A stretch of DNA of 64,000 nucleotides. It comes from Cheiracanthium punctorium. Its lineage: Eukaryota > Arthropoda > Arachnida > Araneae > Cheiracanthiidae. Positions 55,059 through 64,000 of the stretch are shown one piece after another (within the stretch, counting starts at the first letter, position 1; each line of letters begins with the position of its first letter). The stretch covers positions 16,814 through 80,813 of the forward strand of contig JAWZYV010000070.1 of assembly GCA_038373885.1 (NCBI GenBank), written 5' to 3'. The position numbers and the translations under genes are program-made. Under the pieces are notes generated by a model that worked only from the letters and a program-made list of their open reading frames with translations, made no database searches and was not told where the DNA came from.

Positions 55059-55392
55059 CAGAGGCGTAGCCAGGAATTTTTCATTGGGGGGGGGGGGGTT
55101 AAGACTACTGCAACTCACATATATGCAGGGGTCGCGCTGTCGATCGCCGACATCGCAAATTGCGAAAATAAAATTAGTTTGGCGAAAGAAAATACGTTTT
55201 GGCGAAAATATTGGCAACTGCTTTCCTGAGATCCGAATGAATTGGCGAAATGTTAAAAAGAGCCAGCGCAACCCCTGTATATGCATACATGTGTGTGATA
55301 AGAGAGTGAAGAATATACATTTTGTATGGCAAAAAATTCCTCATGGGGGAGTTATGACCCCCTAAGCCCCCCCTACCTGGGCTACGCCCCTG
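55059..55392. mobile_element. hAT MITE, CAGTGGCGTAGC family, copy 4, with nested MITE
   Basis: Ends CAGAGGCGTAGCCAGG and GGGCTACGCCCCTG. The TSD is TTTGAAAT at 55051-55058 and 55393-55400, perfect. The interior matches copy 3 (AATATACATTTTGTATGGCA) and is split at 55126-55277 by another MITE. Confidence 0.92.
55126..55277. mobile_element. 152-bp MITE nested in the previous MITE
   Basis: Ends CAGGGGTCGCGCTG and CAGCGCAACCCCTG are inverted with one mismatch. TATATG flanks both sides. It contains three TTGGCGAAA repeats. Comparison with 28588-28759 shows the host MITE is continuous without it. Confidence 0.88.
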
Positions 55393-55610
55393 TTTGAAAT
55401 CCTTCAACAGTCAGCTTATGGACATGCGCAGAACAGTTCGTTGTTAACGAAAAATTTCTTGATTAGTACATCACAAAAACTGTTGCGGAACGTAGTAAAT
55501 GCGTTTAAGCTAGGGTGGTATCTAATACAAAATTAATCAGTTGCGATTTTTCTGGGTTTGTAGAAAGTTACAGAGTTACTTCTTGGTTTATCTATTTAAT
55601 AAAATTTATA

Positions 55611-55950
55611 CAGTCGAGCCCGCATAACAGAATATCGGTTTAAGAAATATCCCGCTTACGGTAATAAATTTTCAGTGTACCAAACCGCTATAAATAGTCG
55701 ACGGGCTCAACTATAATGGGATATCTCCTTAGAATAATTTTTAGTGGCAAATTTGTTATTACATTAAGGGGGATGGGCATATTTTTTTGTGTGTGTTTTG
55801 TATATGCAGAGAAACTTACGTAAGCTCAATACTTGCGGTTCCCTGAAACAGTGTCCAACTTATACAGGTGCATTTCTACATTATGGACATGTTCCGCTCC
55901 CCAGAAAAGTGTCCAAGTTATGAGAGTGTCCAACTTGGGAGGTTCCACTG
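55611..55950. mobile_element. Possible pogo/Tigger-like MITE
   Basis: Left CAGTCGAGCCCGCATAACAG and right (inverse) CAGTGGAACCTCCCAAGTTG have Tigger-style starts and TA flanks. The two ends match only over the first bases, so it may be two partial elements. Confidence 0.45.
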
Positions 55951-56703
55951 TAGTTTAAAGTAACTTATTTTCAGTTATTTCTGTTCGTTAGTCAAACTGG
56001 TAAAGCAATCAAAATCGTTTTTGCGATCGTACTAAAATAATAGTACTACCTTTTTTGAACCTTAAATACAGGGTGTCTCAAAAATAGCGCCCAAGCTCTG
56101 CACAGCCAGATTCCTCGTTGGAAGTACATAAAAATTGCCCATAGAACTGTTCCTGTACGATCCATAATTGAGAAAAACAGGAAAACGAAAATAGGATGTC
56201 ACATCTGGTGCGAGGAAAAACAATTAGAAACATTCAATTGGACACTTTCTGAAATTAAATTGGAGTTTTTTATTTCCGGTTCAAAGCACTGAAAACCAGA
56301 CAGAAGCTCATATTTTCTAGTTGGTTTAACGACTGATGATAATCGAGGTTTTACTGAGCTTAGACTTTTTAATCGAGCTTAGTATTAAATCAGAAATAAG
56401 CTGTAAATACGAAGTAAGTTGACACATACAATATAAGCGAGGCAGATTCGTGAAAAAAAATGACATTATTGAAAAAACATTGAACACACTTCTTAAATTG
56501 TAACATCAGATATTATAAAGTAAATTAGATATCTCGTTATATCGGCAAAGTTCGATAACTTTATAGTTAACACAAAAGCGGTTCTGGCTCCCTAACTGGC
56601 TTATGAACAAATGAAAAACAAATTGGCTTAAATTTCTTCAAATTAACTTTGTAGCTGTATAAAATCACTAAAATAAAAATGATGTGCATTTTGATGGGTA
56701 ATA

Positions 56704-57214
56704 CAATGGTATTCAGGATTCCCTCCGGCGTTTCGAAGAGCTATAGTAACAAAACTAAGACTGATATAGCAAATAAGAACATTTGAAAGGATACAGAAGC
56801 AATTCAAGTTTTATTTACATAGCTTACAGGTGTTTTATGTGTGAACCCTTGGTACCATTGAACAGTGTGAACATTTGGAAGAATTTGACTTCAGACTTGA
56901 TATCTGCCGCATCGCGAAACAAGGGCGGATTATAGGGGAGGGAGGGCTACCGCCCCAATTGAGAAAAAAGAAATTAATGTAAAAGATCCTATTTTACTTC
57001 CGTAAAATGGATATATGCCCCTCCCCGACAAACTGCCCAACCCCCCAAAAACTGAATGATTCCGTCGCTGTCACGAAAGGTTCACATATTGGACTTTGTG
57101 AAATGAAACTTGCAACATTTCTTTCTCCAATAAAGTCAACTTTTTTTGTTGTATTCGACTTAGATTTTTTACTATAACGCTTCGAAACCCAGGAGGGAAT
57201 TCTGAATAACCCTG
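56704..57214. mobile_element. 511-bp MITE with long imperfect terminal repeats
   Basis: CAATGGTATTCAGGATTCCC … GTTTCGAAGAGCTATAGTAA at left matches in reverse CAGGGTTATTCAGAATTCCC … GTTTCGAAGCGTTATAGTAA at right, over about 80 bp. TA flanks both sides. The minus-strand ORF at 56994-57266 runs through the repeat and is not recognised. Confidence 0.75.
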
Positions 57215-57359
57215 TATTACTAGACTTTTTTTCTGGAACTTTCAAGCAACTGTTTGGTTGGTTCAATATTATTTATTACTTTCCGTCATGAAAAAATTCG
57301 AATTCGAGATTTTGGTGTATTGACACGTTTTGAGGTCTTCTGAATTCATTTAGGGTATT

Positions 57360-57960
57360 TTTACGAGATGTATGTGTGTGTTCGTGAGTGAACACGATAG
57401 CTTCTGAACGGGGCATGCGATTGAACTCAAATTGGGTCTATATGTTATAAACCACGCCGCATGACCTTTATTGATTTTGGTGTGTATAGGACTTACAGTT
57501 TTTCTACAGGGCTACGACCAAGATTTCTTTTACAGGATGGCCTATGGGGGAAAGTGCGCTAACGTTTAAACGGTCCATTCGATTGAGCTCAAATTGGGTA
57601 TACATGTTATAAACTACCATCGTAAGACCGGTATTGATTTGGATGTGTATAGGACTTACAGTTTTTCTACAGGGCTAAAACAAAGATTTCTTTTACATGA
57701 TGGCCTATGGGGAGAAATTCTTGAAAGTGCGCTAGCGTTTAAACGGTACATTCGATTGAGCTCAAATTGGGTATACGTGTTATACACTACCATCGTAAGA
57801 CCTGTATTGATTTTGGTGTGTATAGGACTTACAGTTTTTCTAAAGGGCTACGACTAAGATTTCTTTTACATGATGGCCTATGGGGAGAAATTCTTGAAAG
57901 TGCGCTAGCGTTTGAACGGTACATTCGATTGAGCTTCAATTTGGTATGTATATATATTTT
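57360..57960. repeat. Tandem array, 171-173-bp units
   Basis: GCGCTARCGTTTAAACGGTM is found at 57558, 57731 and 57902, with a worn first unit from about 57391. Each unit continues ATTCGATTGAGCTCAAATTGG and ATAGGACTTACAGTTTTTCT. A single fragment lies at 35974. The style suggests Helitron or satellite-derived units. Confidence 0.85.
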
Positions 57961-58719
57961 TTTGATGCAATGAAGTGTTAGCCCTACTGAATCGGGAGTG
58001 TCATCCGACGAGCGAATTTAATTATTTTATTGTGCATACTGAAGTTGAGTACTTAAACAGTGGGGTGATGAAGAAAGCCATCGCTCATTTATGCGTAAGG
58101 GTGGATCCAAACTATTCAGAAATGTTGAAGGAAACCAAGACAATTCAGAATACCATAGAGATGTGGCTTTCGGGAACGTCGTCTTCATATACCTGTTAAC
58201 AATCGCTTTGGAAGGTGTTGAAGTAATAGTGAACGCTCCGACCGCTGTCTTTCAAAACCTAATGCCTGATTTACTGAAAGAAGCTGGCTGAAACTCACTG
58301 TTTACAGATTCTACTTCATTCCATTGGTAAAATTCTAAGATAAAAGCAAATGGTTAATGGAATTGGATTAGCTTATGAGTTGAATACTTCAACACTCTAG
58401 TGAAGAGTGATTGTTGGTACATGAATAGAACATTTGCAACTCCACATTTGTGCGTGATTCTTAATCGCTTTGGTTCCTTCTGGTACCATTCATATTTTTC
58501 GCATACAGTTATGAAACACTCTGCGTACAACATTTTCCCTTGTTTCTCCATTGGGTCTTTTCACATAGGGTGATAGCATGCATACTTCCCTTCTCTTTCA
58601 GATGTTGAGACAAATGAATACAAATAAAAATTCAGATGTAATCTTTCACCTCGGGCAACGCCCACTTTCATTTTCAAATCGTCTCAACCACAGGAACCTG
58701 TAAGAATATTATCTGTTAG

Positions 58720-59083
58720 CAGGGGTCAATGCAGACGAAAATTGGGTCCGTTTTGTGACCCTTTCACAAAATTGCAATCGATTGAACACGGCACCATCAC
58801 AAAATTGCAATCGATTAAAGCAGCCCATTCACAAAATTACAGTCGATTAAAACGGCCCCTTCACTCAATTACAATCGATTGAAACGGCCATTCATTGGCA
58901 ATTTACCCAACATTTTAATCTGTTTTATCCATTATTTTAACAAAAAAGTTACTTTTATTAAGAATTGCTATGAACATTCACAAAAACAAGCGTTGAAATT
59001 CCCAAAATTAAGTACTGAAATTCACAAAAATGAACCATTTTCACAAAAATAGGACCCTGGAAGAAAATCCTGGATAGACCCCG
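58720..59083. mobile_element. 364-bp hAT-like MITE with internal minisatellite
   Basis: Ends CAGGGGTCAATGCAGACG and the inverse of CCGGGGTCTATCCAGGA. Flanks TCTGTTAG and GCTGTTAG (one mismatch in 8). Four units of about 34 bp based on TCACAAAATTGCAATCGATT lie inside at about 58767-58890; the sister copy at 54486 has about two. Confidence 0.85.
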
Positions 59084-59453
59084 GCTGTTAGGTTATTTGC
59101 AGAAAACGCTCAAGTTCATTATATATACATATATTAAACCTACATAATGACTACTTTTTTTAAACTTTTAAATAAGAAAAATACATTAATATCCACTTAA
59201 TATTACTTCATATAAATAGTTTTTTAAAAATGAATGAGAATGTTGTTGAAGATGAATAAATATTTATTAAAAGATGGCATAAGAACTTGGAGCAAATGAA
59301 TTATAGTGAAGCAATTGTTCTATTACTATCAGCTATATATAACGTATTTTATTAGTATTTTTTAAAATTTATCTTTCGAAAATAATCATTTTCTATTTTT
59401 TTTCTTCTGTGTAATCACCAGGTCTCTGGGGCGGACTCATTTATTCCCTAGAC

Positions 59454-60168
59454 CAGGGATGGGCAAACTTTTTCGGCAGCGGGCCAAAAATCGAAAAAAA
59501 AAAGTTTGGCGGGCCAAGATAAATTTTTCTAAAATTTTAAGAACAATATACAAGTATTACAATTTAAATAGGTTAATGAGATGAATGAAATTGCGATTTC
59601 ATTTTTAAAAGTTCCTTCTATTGAGGTTCGAAGTGAAATGCACTGGGTTTAAGGAACGAGGCTCAATGCTCATCTGTCAGTCTACTTCTGAAAGAATTAT
59701 CTCTTAGGTTCACAGTTAAAAATACTTGTTCACACATAAAGATGAATCAAACATAGCACTGATTTTCTGGGCGTGAGGTATTCAATTTGGCAAACTTACT
59801 TTCGATAATGATTTGTAAAACTCTAACTCTGGCATATTTAGAAACAACTGCTTGAGATGATTGTTAGATTGCAATTCAATGAATTCAAGCTGCAAATCGG
59901 ACCTCACTGATTCACAATTGACGATGAAAGGCATGGTCAAAATATCCATTTCTGTTTGAATGGCACTGAAATTTTGAAATCTGCGTTCGAACTCAAAATG
60001 CACTTTTTTTCAAGGTGCCTTCACAATTCTTAATATGGATATATAATATATCAATATATATATTCTTTCAATTTCCGTCGGACCGGCTCATTAAATTCCA
60101 CCCGCGGGCCGGATAAAACCTTCCGGCGGGCCGGATTTGGCCCGCGGGCCGTAGTTTGCCCATCCCTG
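59454..60168 (-). mobile_element. 715-bp hAT element with perfect TSD
   Basis: Ends CAGGGATGGGCAAACTTTTT and the inverse of CAGGGATGGGCAAACTACGG. The TSD is CCCTAGAC at 59446-59453 and 60169-60176, perfect. Subterminal GCGGGCC words occur at both ends. It contains a minus-strand transposase remnant. Confidence 0.94.
59640..60003 (-). pseudogene. hAT transposase remnant (GTF2IRD2/ZBED-like)
   Basis: The 73-residue ORF reads FERRFQNFSAIQTEMDILTM, PFIVNCESVRSDLQLEFIEL and LKQLFLNMPELEFYKSLSKV, which follows the conserved order of the C-terminal half of hAT transposases annotated as general transcription factor II-I repeat domain-containing protein-like. Below the stop, shifted frames give MFDSSLCVNKYF and RSRLTDEH, the usual continuation (FGSTYxCEQxFS, LTDEHL). 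It is therefore a frameshifted C-terminal fragment. The same ending occurs in 24721-25250. Confidence 0.82.
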
Positions 60169-60339
60169 CCCTAGACCCTAGGTATACTTGAGAGCTATTT
60201 TTATGTTATGATGTGTTAAACTTATAAGTACTTTCATTATTTTAGCTTATTTTTTAACATTGAAAATTTAGTATGGGACCCCAAATAAGAAATGGAGTCA
60301 GAGTTCCTGGCACCCACAAATGTAACAAGACCTAGCAAC

Positions 60340-60520
60340 AAGGCCGTAGCGAAAGGAGGGCTGGGCTGAACACACACATACCCCTTTCCAAAAAAAAAAA
60401 AAAACCTTTCAAGTTCGTAAATAACTATTTTTAGAAACCAATTGAAGAAAACTACCTTATAGAAACATACAAATTGAACACCCTTCCCCGAATTTGGTTT
60501 TCTAGCTACGGTCCTATAGC
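60340..60520. repeat. Probable MITE with GGCCGTAGC/GCTACGG ends
   Basis: CAAGGCCGTAGCGAAAGG at left and TTTCTAGCTACGGTCCTAT at right are roughly inverted. TAGCAA/TAGCAT lie outside. Borders are uncertain. Confidence 0.45.
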
Positions 60521-60539
60521 ATGATTCTGTCATCATAGA

Positions 60540-62340
60540 AGCCGCTTATTGTGATCACATCGGGTCGATCGATTCTGATAACTATAACCAATTGATTATA
60601 ATAAACGAAAAATGTAGACAAATTGTAATGATGCGGAGAGGACGATTTCAACAGAAAATATTTACTTTAACATAATGAACATAGCCACACGTTACTAAGG
60701 GAAGGGGGGTGGGGTTAATTTCCACCATCCATTAAAATCAAGAAAATTCAGTTGATAATATTTTTACAGTACGAAAAATCTGAAACACAAAATTCGCCTT
60801 GAATCTCTCATCCAAAATGAATTAACTGACGTAAAATTTCATAACATTAAGGGATGTACCGATTACTTTTGCGTTCATTCGAATACGTCTGCTCGGTACT
60901 GGAAGTTATTGATAATATTAAACGAATGGTAACATTAACTGTGATTATATTAAGTACTCCGAGTATAGAACTAAGTATTATTACTAAAAAGGACATTGCT
61001 TAGCTTGGACACTTCAAATTTGAATCACGTGATAAACATTTTAAAAAATGTAGGTAGAAGGGAACTTTTCAGATATTTTTCACTCATGGTCTCGTATAAA
61101 TTTGCTCGAGTTCCGATGATAGGGTCAATGACAAAATAACGGAAATCATTCTTATAAGCATGTAAACTATATTTGAGCAAATATTTTAGGTTATCGAGGT
61201 ATTTTTGTATCCGTGATGTCCACGGGCGCCGACTTGTAAAAATTATTGGGGGGGCTCGTATCCTTACGGAGGTGGATGGGGGGACACAAAATCCTTCTCT
61301 CCGTCAGTATAATTAAGGGGTTCAGAAACTTTAGAATTGAGATTTCAAAATGTGCTTTTTTAACATAACACTTTCATGAAAATAAAAGGAATTCCATTTA
61401 ATAAATTTTTCAAAAATTTTTTGAACGAACCATCATACTTTTTAAATTAAGTATTTGAACTCAAGATCTCGAATCAGTCTTCAGTACACATATGGAGAAA
61501 GCAAATCTCCCTTCTGAAAGAACAACTGAATTTTAATTAAGTTAATAACAGCAAAACAAGTAAAATCTTTTTCGAAATGTATTTAATGATAATTTCATAG
61601 GAAAGACAATGCATGCAGTCAAATGTGGAAAACTGTTCTGCAAAACATTACTCCAGCTAATATTTCAAAATACCCTAGAAGTACAAACGAGACGAAATAC
61701 TAAAATCTGGATTATTTTATTTACTTGCAAACATTCATCAGAGATAATTTTTACTAATATAAAATAGTATTTTTTATTTTACTACATGATGAAATACCCA
61801 TAAATTGAATCGACTTTAATTAAATGTCGCACTTAACAGAAGACGACAGTTTAAGACAGAAAAACTGATCACATTTAAATTACATTTTTTGACAACTTTT
61901 TACAGATTACATTTAAAATTATTAAAAAAAAACATAAACAGAAGTAATAAATACCTCCTTTCCATGTATTAAAACAAATCAAACAAATATACAAACCATC
62001 ATACAAAGTTACAAGTCCTCTCTTCGACACATACATTTTAAACGGATTTCCGTGATTTGAATTGTAAAAACAAATAAATAAATAAAATATACTTTTAAAT
62101 TCATTCTCATAGTATTTTCACAGCAGGAAAAAAATTAATTTTTCAATAATATCATCCTTGTTAACATTTAAAAATGATTTAACAAAGAAATCCAAGTGCG
62201 AGAATATATCAAAATTCAGAGTCTACACTATTTTAGGTCTTCATAAACATTTTAATACTGAAAACTTTCATTTTACATTAAACTAAGAATACTCATATAA
62301 TCTTTCAATAACATTAAAAATGAAAAGAAATGTTGAAATG
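60540..62340. other. AT-rich stretch with single element ends
   Basis: No gene. An end related to the 48303 element (AGGGATGTACCGATTAC) is at 60852. An end like the 22001 MITE (CACGGGCGCCGAC, then a G-run) is at 61225-61255. Confidence 0.5.
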
Positions 62341-62350
62341 TGGTGTTATG

Positions 62351-62400
62351 GCCAACTATCTGCGCGAGGGATCTAGGCCGGGGGGGGGGCTTCGTGTGGA
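62351..62400 (-). repeat. SINE family 1, tail-only fragment
   Basis: CAACTATCTGCGCGAGGGAT and CTAGGCCG match the 3' tail at 31695-31720. Confidence 0.6.
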
Positions 62401-62411
62401 ACTTGGCATAG

Positions 62412-63143
62412 AAAACTCGACATATAAAATCTGCATTGCACTTTAAATCACACTTCTTTTTGGAAAACCGTTCCAGATTACCTTAACAATTATGAAAACA
62501 AATTAAACCAGCACATAAGCAATTGGCAAATCAGAGACGCTCCTGGCAAAATGGACACATAGTAATCATTTTATAAACTAAAACCATAATGAATTATGCT
62601 TTTTGAAACATAGTTTGATGATATTTGTGCAACAATATATGAAAATTTATTTTTATTCAGTACGGAGAAAAGTTGTATAAAATATAATCGTGCTTTAAAT
62701 TTAAAAGTGGAATAACACAGAAACAGATATACAATGCCAAAATTATCACTCTGAATTATTGTAGATATTTACAGACAATTTTTAAGAATACTCAATAATA
62801 TGAAAAATGGAAACAAAATGAATGAAATCTAATTCGAAATCATAGTCTACACCATATTATTTTTAAAACATATATAAAAACTCCACTGCACTCTAAATCA
62901 CCCTTCCATTTGGAAAATTGTTCCAGATTACCTTAACAATTATCAAAACAAATTAAACTAGCACACTAGCAATTGGTAAGTCAGAGACGCTTTGGCTAAA
63001 TGGATACATAGTATTCATTTTATAAACTAAAACCATAACGCATTATGTTATTTGAAATTTATTCTGATGATATTTGTGCAACAATATACGAAAATTAATT
63101 TTTATTCAGAACGGAAAAAAGTTGTATAAAATATGATTGTGAT
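62412..63143. repeat. Direct duplication, about 453-bp offset
   Basis: TTCCAGATTACCTTAACAAT, TTTTATAAACTAAAACCATA, GATGATATTTGTGCAACAAT and AGTTGTATAAAATAT occur in order from about 62412-62690 and again from about 62868-63143. No coding potential in either copy. Confidence 0.85.
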
Positions 63144-63509
63144 GACTGGGGTACGAAGGGTATTTTGTTTATAAGCCTTCTTATGATTACCATAGCCCGT
63201 TCGTGTAAACATAGTGCTAAAAGTTCTCCTTATTGAATTTGCAAAATATACATCCATCTAATGCAAGGTATCACTGAAATGTGCACATAAAAATTCAAGC
63301 TAAATAGTCAGCTTCAAACTTTCTAGCACATATTCATTCAAATTTCAATTAAGAAGTGTACAATGCCAAAAAGTGTTTCTTGTGTACGAAGTCAATAATG
63401 AATCAGAATTATTTTCTCAGAGTTACATATATATATACTGTATAAATATTAACACTAAAATAGCTTTAATAATGTTTGATTATATTTTATTTCCTTCTAA
63501 ATTTTAACG

Positions 63510-63577
63510 CAGGCCTCTAAAATGGTAGGAGCCCACAGGTGAAAGCCTACTCAGCCTAATGGGTAATCCGGCCCTGT
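63510..63577. repeat. Solitary hAT-like end
   Basis: ATGGTAGGAGCCCACAGGTG … GGGTAATCCGGCCCTG; in reverse it begins CAGGGCCGGATTACCC, like the hAT element end at 10890. No partner seen within the window. Confidence 0.4.
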
Positions 63578-64000
63578 TTAGGTATAGTCCCTCTTTCCCC
63601 ATGAAGCCGCCTCCTTCCTCCTCTATAATTTTTATGGTTTTGTAGCAGTTACGCTAGTTTGATATTCCATAAATAATAATTTACAAACATAGGTGCTTCA
63701 TAGAGTGCTTTTACAGAAGAGGGAGGCTATTTGCAAGTGTGGGGTGGAGGTGGGGGTCGAATACGAGTATATGTATCACACGCCCAATTCACACATTTTT
63801 TCTAAAACCATTTTTTGATTTTGATCGTTTTCTTTCATTGTGGGTTCGAGGCAACTACCCCATTCACCCTTACGTTAATCATGCTCGCTGTGACTCCCCT
63901 TTCCTTTGCCCTCTATGGATGAATGCACATATTTACAAAACGGCTGCATATTTTTCTGCCAAGGAACAACGACTGAGCACATAGTCAGAATATTGTGTGC

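Overview
This window looks like eukaryotic, AT-rich, gene-poor nuclear DNA, most likely from an arthropod (possibly a chelicerate; the species cannot be named from sequence alone). There are no bacterial-type operons, and I found no tRNA or rRNA genes and no CRISPR arrays. I also found no complete host protein-coding gene. The ORFs are short, and the recognisable ones are broken transposase genes. One possible host exon (49735-49804) has good splice signals.

The window is a graveyard of nested transposable elements, many with readable ends and target-site duplications (TSDs).

Region by region: 1-2400 is AT-rich filler. 2402-7606 is a decayed THAP9/P-element-like transposase gene, split by a minus-strand Helitron (3782-4973, itself carrying a tRNA-derived SINE) and by a 501-bp mariner MITE (5862-6362). 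8511-9235 is a diverged direct duplication. 9532-10890 is an hAT element with a perfect 8-bp TSD and the hAT dimerisation domain. 12514-14430 holds Helitron-type remnants. 14860-19930 holds TTAA elements, SINEs and two inverted loci sharing the same set of repeats. 21.5-28.8 kb holds hAT MITEs, two tandem arrays, two TTAA elements and an hAT remnant. 29.9-30.7 kb is an inverted pair of an unnamed dispersed repeat, also found at 54.4-54.9 kb. 31019-32548 is a pogo/Tigger-like element carrying three SINE fragments. 36-47 kb holds most copies of the TTAA palindrome family, a 945-bp pogo relic with the end of its transposase, a deleted mariner and a complete 1.9-kb Helitron. 48.3-60.2 kb holds further hAT, Tc1/mariner and pogo-like elements. 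60.5-64 kb is AT-rich with another direct duplication.

The elements illustrate autonomous/non-autonomous relationships: several carry only the DNA-binding or C-terminal part of a transposase between intact terminal repeats. Ten or so TTAA-flanked elements share one large inverted repeat and are the most distinctive recurring structure.
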